Shown here one piece after another: positions 29,642 through 39,091 of a stretch of 64,000 nucleotides of DNA (positions are counted from its first letter, which is position 1; the number at the start of each line of letters is the position of its first letter). A program made the translations under genes and the position numbers. The notes under the pieces were generated by a model. The model did not search any database. It had not been told where the DNA came from and saw only the letters and a program-made list of their open reading frames with translations. Source of the DNA: Pseudomonas sp. HMWF032 (GTDB taxonomy: Bacteria; Pseudomonadota; Gammaproteobacteria; Pseudomonadales; Pseudomonadaceae); assembly GCF_003060885.1 (NCBI RefSeq), contig NZ_QAIG01000007.1, positions 1-64,000 of the forward strand, in the 5' to 3' direction.

Positions 29642-31368
29642 TACTCCTTGTCGGCCTGATCCTTGCGCCGATAGGGGAATACGTCGATCACCTTGCCGGC
29701 ACGAATGGCCTCCTGCAGGCTCTTCCAGTAATCGGCGTCATACAGGTCGCCATGCAGTTCGCTGAACAACTTGCGCTGCTTGATATCGGCAAACAGGAAC
29801 GGCGGAAACTCCTCGGGGAACACATCCAGAGGGGCCACCGAATACCAGGGTTCAGAGGACATTTCATCCTCGGGGTAGCGCGGTGGCGGAATGCGTCGAA
29901 AGTTGGCTTCGGTGAGGAAGCAGATCTCGTCGTAGTCGTAGAACACCACACGGCCGTGGCGGGTAACGCCGAAGTTCTTCAGCAGCATGTCGCCGGGAAA
30001 GATGTTTGCTGCCGCCAACTGCTTGATCGCCAGGCCGTAGTCGTCCAGCGCCTCGCGCACCTGAGCTTCGCTGGCACTTTCCACATACAGGTTGAGCGGG
30101 GTCATGCGCCGTTCTGTCCAGCAGTGGCGCACCAGCACCGTGTCGCCATTGACCTCGACGGTGGACGGCGCTACTTCCAGCAGCTCCGCCAGGCACTCGG
30201 GGTCGAACTTGCTTAATGGGAAGCGGAAATCGGCAAATTCCTGGGTGTCAGCCATACGCCCTACCCGGTCGACGGTTTTCACCAGGCGGTACTTCTCAAT
30301 CACCGTGGCGCGGTCGACGTTCTTCGAGGGTGAGAAGCGGTCCTTGATGATCTTGAACACGGTGTTGAAGCCCGGCAGGGTGAATACGCTCATCACCATG
30401 CCACGCACCCCCGGGGCCATGACGAACTTGTCGTCGGTGGTGGCCAGGTGGTTGATCAGCGAGCGGTAGAACTCCGACTTGCCGTGCTTGTAGAAACCGA
30501 TCGAGGTGTACAGCTCGGCAATGTGCTTGCCCGGTAGGATGCGTTTGAGGAAGCCGACGAACTCCGCCGGATAGCCGACCCGCACCATGAAGTAGGAACG
30601 GGTAAAGGAGAAGATGATCGACACTTCGGCTTCGTCGGTAATCAGCGCATCGATCTGAATCCCCTGCCCTTCGCGGTGCAGCAACGGAATCACCAGCGGC
30701 CATTGCTCGTCGCGGGTGTAGATACGCCCCACCAGATAGGCACCCTTGTTGCGGTACAGGCGCGAAGCGAACAACTCGATGCGCAGATCAGGGTCCTTGC
30801 ACACCCAGTCCGGCAGGCTGTCGCGCAATTGCTTGAGCAGGCGCGCGAGGTCACGCTCAAGGTTCTCGTAGCCGACTTCGAAACTGAAATCTTCGAAGAT
30901 CTGCCGCAGAGCCGGCTCTACATCGCCCTTGGGCTCGTACACGCGGGTTTGCGGGGCGCGCTCATTGACCCGCAGAGCCGGGCGGGTGGTGTGGATGAAC
31001 ATGCAGCCGTCGTTGATCTGATCATGGCTGAACAGGCCGCAGAAGATCGAGTTGAACCAGGTTTCCGCCAGTTCATCGTCGTAGCGCAGGTCGATCAGGG
31101 CGATATAGGCCGACTTGACCAGCGGCCACTGTTCCACATCCAGCAGCACGTCCGCTTCATAGGCCTTGCGCAGGCGCTCGCTGACCGCCGTGACATATTC
31201 TTCATACAAGGCAATCCGGGCCGCAGATGCCTGCTGGATCTCCTGCCACTGGGCCTGTTCGAAACGCACCCGCGCCCCGTTGGTAATCTGCCGGAACTGC
31301 TCGCGGTAATCGTCGAAGCCTTCGAGGATAAGTGCGGCAATCGCGCTGGCCGGCCATTGTTGTGGCAT
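29638..31368 (-). CDS. aceK: Isocitrate dehydrogenase kinase/phosphatase
   Basis: AceK phosphorylates isocitrate dehydrogenase to divert carbon into the glyoxylate shunt and reverses this when needed. The 576-residue product is family length and begins [20 protein letters not shown]. Seen: [20 protein letters not shown], the AYLVGRIY segment, the ATP-site region around [20 protein letters not shown], and [20 protein letters not shown] with the catalytic/metal Asp residues. ATG 31368 is chosen over an open-frame start 25 codons upstream without family sequence. The TonB receptor start overlaps its stop. Confidence 0.96.
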   Translation of the reverse strand: MPQQWPASAIAALILEGFDDYREQFRQITNGARVRFEQAQWQEIQQASAARIALYEEYVTAVSERLRKAYEADVLLDVEQWPLVKSAYIALIDLRYDDELAETWFNSIFCGLFSHDQINDGCMFIHTTRPALRVNERAPQTRVYEPKGDVEPALRQIFEDFSFEVGYENLERDLARLLKQLRDSLPDWVCKDPDLRIELFASRLYRNKGAYLVGRIYTRDEQWPLVIPLLHREGQGIQIDALITDEAEVSIIFSFTRSYFMVRVGYPAEFVGFLKRILPGKHIAELYTSIGFYKHGKSEFYRSLINHLATTDDKFVMAPGVRGMVMSVFTLPGFNTVFKIIKDRFSPSKNVDRATVIEKYRLVKTVDRVGRMADTQEFADFRFPLSKFDPECLAELLEVAPSTVEVNGDTVLVRHCWTERRMTPLNLYVESASEAQVREALDDYGLAIKQLAAANIFPGDMLLKNFGVTRHGRVVFYDYDEICFLTEANFRRIPPPRYPEDEMSSEPWYSVAPLDVFPEEFPPFLFADIKQRKLFSELHGDLYDADYWKSLQEAIRAGKVIDVFPYRRKDQADKEY

Positions 31369-31570
31369 AAACGAACCCCTACAGAAGAAATGCGGATAAT
31401 CCGCCGAGCTTATCCAGTGGCCGCGCCAAGTAAAAGCCGGCAATGCATGGATAGACGCTTATCTACAAGGAAATATTGCCAGTTCAGTACTTTGAAGGCG
31501 TATTTCGGATTGCCTTGGCAGACGCTCCCGGCAACACTGCTCGGCCTGTTTCGCTGTCGTGGAGTCTGTT

Positions 31571-32464
31571 GTGCGTCTTGCTGACCTGATCCGTCTGCTA
31601 TTGCTTGCTGCCATCTGGGGTGCCAGCTTTCTCTTCATGCGCATCGTCGCGCCGGTACTGGGCAGCATGCCGACCGCGTTTTTCCGCGCCAACCTGGGCA
31701 TGCTCGGCCTGCTGGTGATTCTCCTGCTGATGCGCGTGCGCTGGGACTTCAGTGGCAAGCTCAAGCACTGCCTGATGCTTGGTGTGATCAACGCCGGCCT
31801 GCCCTCGGCCATGTATTGCATGGCCGCGCTGGTACTGCCGGCCGGCTATTCGGCGATTTTCAATGCCACCACCCCTATGATGGGCGTCCTGATCGGCATG
31901 CTGTTCTTCGCCGAAGCCCTGACCCTGAGTAAGGCGGTCGGCGTGGCCATCGGTCTGTTCGGGGTGGCGGTGCTGACCCGCACCGGCCCGGTGGAATTCG
32001 ACCTTAATCTGCTGCTGGGCGCGGCCGCCTGCCTGGTGGCGACCGCCTGCTATGGCGTTGCCGGTTTTCTCACCCGCCGCTGGATTGGCCAGCAAGGCGG
32101 TCTGGACAATCGCCTGACGGCCTTCGCCAGCCTGTGTGGTGCCAGCCTGTTTCTGCTGCCCTGGTTTGCCGGCTCCCTGGTGATGCAGGCACCAGCCAGC
32201 TGGGGCGGGCTGGAGGTCTGGCTTTCGCTGGCCGGGCTGGGCTTTATCTGTACAGCATTCGCCTACGTGCTGTATTTCCGCCTGCTCAGTGATATCGGAC
32301 CGATCAGGGCCAGCACCACCACCTTCCTGATCCCGCCCTTCGGCGTACTCTGGGGCGCCTTGCTGCTCGATGAGCCGCTGTCCTGGGCCTACCTGTATGG
32401 CGGAGTACTGATCGCCATCGCCCTGTGGCTGGTGGTTCGCCCGACAGCCGGAAAACCCGCTTGA
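31571..32464 (+). CDS. EamA/DMT-family transporter
   Basis: An inner-membrane protein of 297 residues with about ten hydrophobic helices in two homologous halves, starting MRLADLIRLLLLAAIWGASF. The first half contains FFRANLGMLGLLVILLLMR and NAGLPSAMYCMAALVLPAGY; the second ends with FLIPPFGVLWGALLLDEPLS, the usual DMT C-terminal signature. Substrate unknown (metabolite or amino-acid efflux in relatives). GTG 31571 is preferred, with GGAG six bases upstream; GTG 31559 in the same frame is the alternative. It is divergent from aceK and ends at a strong terminator. Confidence 0.9.
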   Translation: MRLADLIRLLLLAAIWGASFLFMRIVAPVLGSMPTAFFRANLGMLGLLVILLLMRVRWDFSGKLKHCLMLGVINAGLPSAMYCMAALVLPAGYSAIFNATTPMMGVLIGMLFFAEALTLSKAVGVAIGLFGVAVLTRTGPVEFDLNLLLGAAACLVATACYGVAGFLTRRWIGQQGGLDNRLTAFASLCGASLFLLPWFAGSLVMQAPASWGGLEVWLSLAGLGFICTAFAYVLYFRLLSDIGPIRASTTTFLIPPFGVLWGALLLDEPLSWAYLYGGVLIAIALWLVVRPTAGKPA

Positions 32465-32492
32465 TGCCAGCTTGGGTCAGGAAAAACCGCAT

Positions 32493-32524
32493 AAAAAAGC
32501 CCGCTGTGATGCGGGCTTTTTTAT
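32493..32524. terminator. Bidirectional terminator between EamA transporter and DUF1883 genes
   Basis: AAAAAAGCCCGC (32493-32504) pairs perfectly with GCGGGCTTTTTT (32511-32522), giving a T run on both strands for the two convergent genes. Confidence 0.9.
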
Positions 32525-32545
32525 GCAAAACCGCTCAAGCAGCGC

Positions 32546-32848
32546 TCAGCTCAGGCGCGAGGTCGACTTGCGAATGATCTTGATCGAATGTTTGAGTGTC
32601 GGCTTGCGCGTCACGCTGATGGCACGGCGAGTCACGGTGTCGATCGTGATATTCCAGAAGCCGCTGCTAGGCACAGTGATCTTCGCTGGGAAGGTGTCGA
32701 ATGCGCCACCGTGGTAGGTATGCCGACCGCCATTTTTAAAGCTGCGGAAGTTGGCATCACTCATCAGGCGAATGTTGCAGGTCTGCGAACACTCGATCAC
32801 GACGATATCGTCTTCGTTGAGGTGTTCGCGCTGGTGTATAAATTTCAT
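32546..32848 (-). CDS. DUF1883-family protein, unknown function
   Basis: A 100-residue protein starting MKFIHQREHLNEDDIVVIEC. It matches the DUF1883 domain throughout: SQTCNIRLMSDANFRSFKNG, then GGRHTYHGGAF and PAKITVPSSGFWNITIDTVT. No signal peptide or membrane segment. The C-terminus is basic (KHSIKIIRKSTSRLS). Members are described as hypothetical; an interaction with small polar molecules is only guessed. It is convergent with the transporter and shares its terminator. Confidence 0.85.
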   Translation of the reverse strand: MKFIHQREHLNEDDIVVIECSQTCNIRLMSDANFRSFKNGGRHTYHGGAFDTFPAKITVPSSGFWNITIDTVTRRAISVTRKPTLKHSIKIIRKSTSRLS

Positions 32849-33003
32849 TTACCGCTCCGCACAGCTGGGTCAGGCCAATCAGGTTGCCAGTATGAGTGCC
32901 CGGCGCGGCTTGAGCAAAGGCTAGTCGTTTTGTATGCGCATCCGATGCTTGTCCATCTCAACGCATACCACCGCAACCTGGCCGGTGGTAGCATGCGCGC
33001 CCC

Positions 33004-34038
33004 ATGCATATTCACGAATTTCAGCAACGCCTGACCGACCTCGGTGCCAAACCCATGCACATCGGGCGCATTACCCGTGCCTGGCTGCGCGGGATGCCGC
33101 TGGACACCGGTACGCGAAACCAGAAGACCGAGAACTTTCTGCCACTGGCAGTGCGCAATGCTCTGCCCGAAATCAGCAGCGAACTCGATGGACTGGCGCG
33201 CCTCAGCTCCGAGCACTCAGCAACGGACGGGGCGGCACGCTTGCTGGTGGAGTTGGCCGACAAGCAGATGGTGGAAAGCGTGCTGCTACCACGCGATGGC
33301 CTGTGCGTCTCCAGCCAGGTGGGTTGCGCAGTGGGCTGCGTGTTCTGCATGACCGGCAAGAGCGGCCTGCTGCGCCAGCTGAGCACCGCCGAGATTGTCG
33401 CCCAGGTGGCCCTGGCGCGGCGCTTTCGTGCAGTGAAAAAGGTGGTGTTTATGGGCATGGGTGAGCCGGCGCACAACCTTGATAACGTGCTCGAAGCGAT
33501 CAATCTGCTCGGCACCGAGGGCGGTATCGGCCAGCGTAATCTGGTGTTTTCCACCGTCGGCGATCCACGGGTGTTCGAGCGTTTGCCGCAGCAGCAGATC
33601 AAGCCGGCCCTGGCGCTTTCGCTGCATACCACCAATGCTGAACTACGCCAGACGCTGCTGCCGCGCGCGCCGCGTATCGACCCTGAAGAGTTGGTCGAGC
33701 TGGGCGAAGCCTATGCCCGACAGATCGATTACCCCATTCAGTATCAGTGGACACTGCTCAAGGGCATCAACGACAGCCAGGCGGAAATGGATGGCATCCT
33801 GCGTTTATTGAAGGGCAAGTACGCGATCATGAACCTGATTCCCTACAACAGTCTGGAAGCGGATGCGTTTCAGCGCCCCGAGGGTGACCGTATCGTGCAG
33901 ATCGTGCGCTACCTGCACAGCCGTGGCGTGCTGACCAAAGTGCGCAACTCGGCCGGCCAGGATATTGATGGCGGCTGCGGACAATTGCGCGCCCGCGCGA
34001 GTGAACTCGTCAGCAAGCGCAAGACTCGCACTGAATAG
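33004..34038 (+). CDS. RlmN/Cfr-family radical SAM RNA methyltransferase paralogue
   Basis: A 344-residue radical SAM enzyme. The cluster motif is C108-x3-C112-x2-C115 within CVSSQVGCAVGCVFCMTG, followed by MGMGEPAHNLDNVLEAI, NLVFSTVGDP, ALSLHTTNAELR, IQYQWTLLKGIND and C-terminal DIDGGCGQLRA, where Cys325 corresponds to the cysteine that forms the methyl-carrier/adduct in RlmN. All elements for A2503-type C2 methylation are present. It is shorter than typical RlmN (about 380 aa) and may be a second paralogue annotated only as an rRNA methyltransferase in Pseudomonas; the target base is therefore uncertain. It stands alone. Confidence 0.85.
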   Translation: MHIHEFQQRLTDLGAKPMHIGRITRAWLRGMPLDTGTRNQKTENFLPLAVRNALPEISSELDGLARLSSEHSATDGAARLLVELADKQMVESVLLPRDGLCVSSQVGCAVGCVFCMTGKSGLLRQLSTAEIVAQVALARRFRAVKKVVFMGMGEPAHNLDNVLEAINLLGTEGGIGQRNLVFSTVGDPRVFERLPQQQIKPALALSLHTTNAELRQTLLPRAPRIDPEELVELGEAYARQIDYPIQYQWTLLKGINDSQAEMDGILRLLKGKYAIMNLIPYNSLEADAFQRPEGDRIVQIVRYLHSRGVLTKVRNSAGQDIDGGCGQLRARASELVSKRKTRTE

Positions 34039-34061
34039 CCGGGCCAGGTTTTCTCTAATGC

Positions 34062-35039
34062 TTACGCCGTAGCCGGCACATATTGGCGCTGCAAAAAATC
34101 CAGCAGTAAGCGGTTAACCTGCTCGGCCTTCTCGTTCTGAATCCAGTGCCCGCACTCACTCAGCACATGCTGCTCCAACTGGGGCACACGTTTGGGCATC
34201 TGCTTGAGGGTGTAAGCCTCAAGAGTGCCGACCGGGTCCTGATCACCCAGAAGAAATAACGCAGGCTGTTCAATCTGCCGATCCGCCAGGGCCTCAGTGC
34301 GCAGCCAGTTGCGTTCGAAATTGCGGTACCAGTTCAGCGCACCATAAAAGCCGCGACCCTCGAAGGTTTTCCGGTAGTGATCGAATGCCGCGTTATCACA
34401 CCAAACAGGCAGAGCGCCGGGGTCGAGCATGCCCTCGAACAGCCCTGCCCCAGCCGGCTTTTCCTGCAGAAAGTGGTCCTTGGGCACAGCCGCCGACGTG
34501 TTGTGCATCATCATGCGCAGGGTGCTTGGGATGTCAGCATCCATTTCCGCCTCGGCTACTCCAGGCTGCTGAAAATGCAGGATGTAGTGAAAACGTTCGG
34601 CGTACAGCTGACGCATGATCTCGATGGCCGGTTGCCTGGGGCGTCCGCCAAACGGCACCGCCATGCCGACTACGGCCTGCACCCGTTCAGGTTCAAGCAA
34701 GGCCAGGTGCCAGGCAACGGGTGCGCCCCAATCGTGGCCGACCACGCACACCTGTAACTGGCCGAGTTGGTCCATGGCTGCCTGGATATCGGCGCAGATG
34801 GTCAGCAGATCGTAAGCCGCAGGATCACGCGGCGCGCTGCTCTGGCCATAGCCGCGCATTTCCGGAATCTGCACGCGATAACCGGCAGCCGTTAACGGCT
34901 CGATCTGCTGGCGCCAGGAATGCCAGCACTCGGGAAAGCCGTGCAGCAACCAGACCGGTCGCCCAGTCGCGGGACCGGCGCTGTATAGACTCAGGTCAAT
35001 GCCGTTGACCTGAAGGATGTGCTGCTCGAGCTGATGCAT
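34062..35039 (-). CDS. Alpha/beta hydrolase, epoxide-hydrolase-like
   Basis: A 325-residue cytoplasmic hydrolase. Seen: oxyanion-hole HGFPECW, nucleophile GHDWG with Asp103 (Asp rather than Ser indicates the epoxide hydrolase or dehalogenase branch), cap-domain FYGALNWYRNFERNW with tyrosines that could hydrogen-bond the epoxide, the LLGDQDPVGT acid strand, and final CGHWIQNEKAEQVN with the catalytic His. ATG 35039 has GGAGG five bases upstream; a second ATG four codons earlier overlaps that site. The natural substrate is unknown, and the gene is not in an evident operon. Confidence 0.87.
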   Translation of the reverse strand: MHQLEQHILQVNGIDLSLYSAGPATGRPVWLLHGFPECWHSWRQQIEPLTAAGYRVQIPEMRGYGQSSAPRDPAAYDLLTICADIQAAMDQLGQLQVCVVGHDWGAPVAWHLALLEPERVQAVVGMAVPFGGRPRQPAIEIMRQLYAERFHYILHFQQPGVAEAEMDADIPSTLRMMMHNTSAAVPKDHFLQEKPAGAGLFEGMLDPGALPVWCDNAAFDHYRKTFEGRGFYGALNWYRNFERNWLRTEALADRQIEQPALFLLGDQDPVGTLEAYTLKQMPKRVPQLEQHVLSECGHWIQNEKAEQVNRLLLDFLQRQYVPATA

Positions 35040-35153
35040 ATAAGCCTCCATTAACCGAGGCCACTATGACAAAGGCACATCCAGGAGTGGGCCTTTATTT
35101 ATCCGCCGAATATCTGGAGCTTGTTGCCGTTTCGTTCGCGGCCGCGCCGTCGC

Positions 35154-35237
35154 CTGTTTTAGCGCGAGGCAAGGCACGAGACACGAAGTTTGGTTGTTGC
35201 AAATGAGTGTCGAGAATCCAGTACCGCGCTAAAACAG
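35154..35237. repeat. 13-bp perfect inverted repeat, possible dispersed element
   Basis: CTGTTTTAGCGCG at 35154-35166 and its exact reverse complement at 35225-35237 flank 58 bp in the gap between the hydrolase and uppP genes. No T run follows, so it is not a canonical terminator. Confidence 0.55.
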
Positions 35238-35258
35238 CGCCAGGCTCTTACCCAGCAA

Positions 35259-36089
35259 TCAAGATTGCGCCGTGCTCCAGTCAATCCACTGCAGCTGCCA
35301 GGTCGCCAGAATCAGCAAGCCAAAGCCGATGCGGTACCAGGCAAACGCCGCATAGCTATGTTTACCGATAAAACTGAGCAACGCCCGTACTGCAATCATG
35401 GCGAAGATAAACGAGGTGACAAAGCCAATTACAAACACCGGCAAATCACTGGCCTGAAACAGGTCACGGTACTTGTAGCCAGAGTACACCGCAGCACCAA
35501 CCATGGTCGGCATGGCAAGGAAGAAGGAAAATTCGGTCGCAGCCTTGCGCGACAGACCGAACAGCAGGCCACCGATAATCGTCGCGCCGGAGCGTGAAGT
35601 ACCGGGAATCATTGCCAGGCACTGCGCGAAACCGATCTTCAGCGCATCCTGCCAAGTCATGTCATCCACGCTCTCGGCGTGTACCAGATGCGTACGCTGC
35701 TCAGCCCAGAGCATGATCACCCCACCCACCACCAACGCCAGCGCCACGGTGATCGGGTTGAACAGGTAATGATGAATAAGATCGGCGAACAGCACGCCCA
35801 ACGCCACGGCCGGCAAAAACGCAATCAGCAGATTGGCGGTAAAACGTTGTGCCTGCGGCTCTCTAGGCAAGCCGACAACAATGCCGAGAATCTTGCGCCG
35901 GTACTCCCAGACCACAGCAAGAATCGCCCCAAGCTGAATGATGATATTGAAGGCCATCGCCCGCTCACCGCCAAAACCGATCAGATCAGCAACGATGATC
36001 TGATGCCCGGTGCTGGAAATCGGCAGGAACTCGGTGAGCCCTTCCACTACGCCCAGAATCAATGCCTGAGCGGCAACCCAAAGATCCAT
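35259..36089 (-). CDS. uppP: Undecaprenyl-diphosphatase
   Basis: Integral inner-membrane enzyme that dephosphorylates undecaprenyl pyrophosphate to recycle the lipid carrier for peptidoglycan (BacA family, bacitracin resistance). The 276-residue product has the two family signatures: [20 protein letters not shown] near the N-terminus and the [20 protein letters not shown] motif in the middle, separated by membrane helices, with the final helices ending [18 protein letters not shown]. Full length, ATG start at 36089. It is probably monocistronic. Confidence 0.96.
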   Translation of the reverse strand: MDLWVAAQALILGVVEGLTEFLPISSTGHQIIVADLIGFGGERAMAFNIIIQLGAILAVVWEYRRKILGIVVGLPREPQAQRFTANLLIAFLPAVALGVLFADLIHHYLFNPITVALALVVGGVIMLWAEQRTHLVHAESVDDMTWQDALKIGFAQCLAMIPGTSRSGATIIGGLLFGLSRKAATEFSFFLAMPTMVGAAVYSGYKYRDLFQASDLPVFVIGFVTSFIFAMIAVRALLSFIGKHSYAAFAWYRIGFGLLILATWQLQWIDWSTAQS

Positions 36090-36406
36090 CCCACTCCCCC
36101 AAAATGTGCGTTACCCCGCACGACACAACGATGATGAATCCGCGAGGGCTTCTACAGTCTGTCCGAATGCAGGGATTTAAAAGACACAAGTCCAGCCAAA
36201 TCACAGGCTTAACGTACAGCGGCGCAAATCCTAGCAGAGAACATGCGCCCCAGTACGGGCAACCGTGTGTCTTGTACCCACCTGACTTGCTGCAGCCAGC
36301 GGCTCTCTACACGGCGTTTATGCCCTGATTGGCCTAATGTCTAACGTAAGAAACGGCGCAGCACGCTTGTAAAAGCGCCTCATGGAAAAACACGGGAGCA
36401 TCCCCC
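36090..36406. other. 317-bp divergent region uppP/chemoreceptor
   Basis: No gene or clear repeat seen. It ends with GGGAGC seven bases before the chemoreceptor ATG (36407), which is its ribosome site. Promoters were not resolved. Confidence 0.4.
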
Positions 36407-38041
36407 ATGAATAGCTTACGCAGTCTGCCCATCAATCGTCGTCTTTGGCTGATACTGGCAGTGGCGATCATCATGCTGGTAATCCAGGGCGGCCTGTTAC
36501 TTAAGCAGATTCACACCGACCTGCACGCAGCGAAAAGCGAAAAAACCCAGCATGTTGTACAGAGCGCAGCGGGCATCCTGAAGTTCTTTCAGGATCAAGA
36601 AGCAGCCGGCAGCCTTAGTCGTGAGCAAGCGCAGAAACAGGCGATGGAAGCCATACGCAGCATGCGCTATGCCGGCCAGGAGTACTTCTGGATCAATGAT
36701 CAAACGCCAACGATGATCATGCACCCCACCAATCCCAAGCTTGAAGGGCAAAACCTGTCAGGTTTCAAGGACCCTGATGGCAAGGCACTGTTTAACGAGA
36801 TGGTTGCGATCAGCAAGAGCCAAGGCTCAGGCCAGGTAAACTATCGCTGGCCCAAGCCTGGGGCCAGCGAGCCAGTCCCCAAGATTTCCTATGTGCAACT
36901 GTTCAAACCCTGGGGCTGGATCATCGGCTCAGGCGTCTATGTCGATGATGTGCAGGTCGAGTTCCAAGAGCACGCGCTGCACGCAATGTTGATCGGGCTG
37001 GTCATTACCGCGCTGGTCGCGCTAATCATTGTGTTGATCATTCGCAGCATCACCCAGCCACTGCAGCAAGCCGTTAACGCGATGATCAACATAGCCAGCG
37101 GTGATGGCGACCTTACACGCCACCTCGACACCCATGGCAGCGATGAGCTGTCCACCCTGGCCAGGCACTTCAATGCCTTTACCGAAAGACTGCGCCTGGT
37201 CATTCGACAGGCACTGGCATCTGCTAGCAAACTGGATAGTGCAGCCCGCGAACTTGGGCTGGTATCCAACCAGGCGCAACACTTCAGCGAACAACAATCA
37301 CAGCAGATGCAGCAGATCGCCACAGCCATCAACGAGGTGACATATGGCGTACAAGATGTCGCGAAGAACGCAGAGCACGCCTCTTCGGAAGTGCATAACG
37401 CCGAAGAGCAGACACAGCAAGGTCAGCAAAACATTGAAAGCAGCCTGCGTCAGATCAATGATCTATCCACAACCATCAGCCAAGCGGTCAGCGTGATTCA
37501 GGCCTTGGCCCAGGAAAGTACACAAATTGGCAGCGTGCTCGAAGTAATCCGTTCAATTGCCGAACAGACCAACTTGCTGGCGCTCAACGCCGCGATTGAA
37601 GCGGCTCGCGCCGGCGAGCAAGGGCGCGGATTTGCGGTGGTTGCCGATGAGGTGCGCCTATTGGCTCAACGCACGCAAAAATCCACAGCTGAAATCCAGG
37701 TCATGATTGAACGCCTGCAAGGTAACTCTGAGGCGGCAGTAAAAGTTATCAACGAAAGCAGTCAAGCCTCACACCTGACGATTGAACAAGCCAGCCAAGC
37801 TGGCGGGAGCCTCATTCAGATCGCAGGCGGCTTGCGCAAACTCAGCGTGCTCAACACTTCCATCGCCAGCGCGACACTGCAACAATCCCACGTCGTCGAA
37901 GACATCAATCAGACTATTACCCAAGCGGCAGGCCTGGCTCATAACAATGCACAGGCCGCTCAGCAATCCAGTGTGGCGGGACAGCAGCTTGGCCTACTTG
38001 CCGAGCAGCTCAATAAACTCCTTGGGCAGTTCAGAGTATGA
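36407..38041 (+). CDS. Methyl-accepting chemotaxis protein with single Cache domain
   Basis: A 544-residue inner-membrane chemoreceptor: first helix at residues 11-31 ([20 protein letters not shown]), a periplasmic sCache_2-type sensor ([58 protein letters not shown]), second helix near 190-212, a HAMP region ([20 protein letters not shown]) and the signalling hairpin [20 protein letters not shown]. Such sensors often bind short-chain carboxylates, but the ligand here is unknown. No C-terminal CheR pentapeptide is seen (ends LLGQFRV). A gene of unknown function follows after 7 bp, probably cotranscribed. Confidence 0.92.
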   Translation: MNSLRSLPINRRLWLILAVAIIMLVIQGGLLLKQIHTDLHAAKSEKTQHVVQSAAGILKFFQDQEAAGSLSREQAQKQAMEAIRSMRYAGQEYFWINDQTPTMIMHPTNPKLEGQNLSGFKDPDGKALFNEMVAISKSQGSGQVNYRWPKPGASEPVPKISYVQLFKPWGWIIGSGVYVDDVQVEFQEHALHAMLIGLVITALVALIIVLIIRSITQPLQQAVNAMINIASGDGDLTRHLDTHGSDELSTLARHFNAFTERLRLVIRQALASASKLDSAARELGLVSNQAQHFSEQQSQQMQQIATAINEVTYGVQDVAKNAEHASSEVHNAEEQTQQGQQNIESSLRQINDLSTTISQAVSVIQALAQESTQIGSVLEVIRSIAEQTNLLALNAAIEAARAGEQGRGFAVVADEVRLLAQRTQKSTAEIQVMIERLQGNSEAAVKVINESSQASHLTIEQASQAGGSLIQIAGGLRKLSVLNTSIASATLQQSHVVEDINQTITQAAGLAHNNAQAAQQSSVAGQQLGLLAEQLNKLLGQFRV

Positions 38042-38048
38042 GACGTCG

Positions 38049-38666
38049 ATGAGCAGCATGGAACATCAGGAAGTTGACCTGAGCAAACCGCAGAATCAGG
38101 ACCTCATATGGGACCTGGACAGCATTGCGAGACGCGAGCTGGCGGAACGCTTTATCAAGCTGTTTGAGAACCGTCTATGCGTGTATTCGGAATCTACACG
38201 CCAGCTCTATACCAACTATGACCTGCATTTTCCCAGTGATCTGGGCCGCAAGATGGTCGTGTTACCAAACCCTTATGCCTTTCATGACACATTGCATGGC
38301 ATCGAAGCTCATGCCGTACGCAAAACCGGCCTATGCGTTCTCCCCGGTATCGTGCTGCAAAAGCCCGGCTTACTACTAACCACGGTCATCAAAGACGGCG
38401 GTCCAACACCAAAGACCATGCCATTCAAACCCGCACTGGCGCAAATCATCAGCAACCAGAAAAAGACGGGGGATATTTTTCTGCCCATTATGATGAAAGG
38501 CGACCTACGCGAATTTGATCAACACATGCCCTACATCCACCTGCATCGCCTGCAGATCGGCCGTCTTGCACGCCTATCAACCTTCGAGCGCGATGATATC
38601 CAGCAGACCATTACTCGAAAGCTGCTGATGCTCTACCGCCAGGCCGACAGCCTGAGTTGCCATTGA
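38049..38666 (+). CDS. Unknown 205-aa cytoplasmic protein cotranscribed with the chemoreceptor
   Basis: A protein with no signal peptide or membrane helix. The start is ATG 38049 or 38058 (MSSMEHQEVDLSKP); the open frame reaches upstream into the chemoreceptor gene but that part is a shadow. Notable segments are the charged helix SIARRELAERFIKLFENRLC, then MVVLPNPYAFHDTLHGIEAH, IKDGGPTPKTMPFKPALAQI and the C-terminal FERDDIQQTITRKLLMLYRQ. I recognise no family. The 7-bp gap suggests a role linked to this receptor or to co-regulated motility or attachment, which is inference. Confidence 0.7.
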   Translation: MSSMEHQEVDLSKPQNQDLIWDLDSIARRELAERFIKLFENRLCVYSESTRQLYTNYDLHFPSDLGRKMVVLPNPYAFHDTLHGIEAHAVRKTGLCVLPGIVLQKPGLLLTTVIKDGGPTPKTMPFKPALAQIISNQKKTGDIFLPIMMKGDLREFDQHMPYIHLHRLQIGRLARLSTFERDDIQQTITRKLLMLYRQADSLSCH

Positions 38667-38684
38667 GGCTGAGCGCAGGGCAAT

Positions 38685-38716
38685 AAAAAAGCGAGCACCA
38701 GCCCACTGATGCCCGC
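38685..38716 (-). terminator. Terminator downstream of the 37-aa gene (minus strand)
   Basis: On the minus strand GCGGGCATCAG pairs, with G-U wobbles, with CTGGTGCTCGC, followed by TTTTTT (A run at 38685-38690). It lies 24 bp past the small gene's stop. Confidence 0.65.
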
Positions 38717-38739
38717 CTTGTTGTATTGGTCGCCGGGTC

Positions 38740-38853
38740 TTACTGCTGACTGACCCAGAACACCGCAGTGGCGACAAAGATCAGAATCAAGGCAAAGATG
38801 GCCCTGGCATCGACCACGCTGTCAGCATTATCCGGTTCACTGTGTTCGGTCAT
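38740..38853 (-). CDS. Small 37-aa single-helix membrane protein, hypothetical
   Basis: ATG 38851-38853 has AGAGGGG about six bases upstream on the minus strand. The product is an acidic head, MTEHSEPDNADSVVDARA, then one hydrophobic helix, IFALILIFVATAVFWVSQQ, and stop TAA. A terminator follows at once, so a dedicated transcript is likely. This fits a small single-pass inner-membrane protein. I recall similar tiny proteins in pseudomonads but no function. Confidence 0.65.
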   Translation of the reverse strand: MTEHSEPDNADSVVDARAIFALILIFVATAVFWVSQQ

Positions 38854-39091
38854 GGACTACCCCTCTTGTTGTGTTTATGGGTGAAGCGCCTCTAGCAGTT
38901 AAGACCAGCGTGCGGGCTTCCTCAAGCCGTCCGGCTATGTTGGCTCGCGTCCTTATCACTTTAAGTTCTGTCCATATACTCAAACATCACTTTTGCGCAT
39001 ATCCCTGAACTGATATCTTCCACCGGCTCCGCAGGGAGTGCGCGGCCGTGCGCGCTGATTAGCTGTAAAAAGCCTGATAACAGGACACTCC

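Noticed and set aside
37782..38048. Upstream part of the open frame of the 205-aa gene
   Set aside because: It overlaps the chemoreceptor gene in another frame and has no ribosome site.
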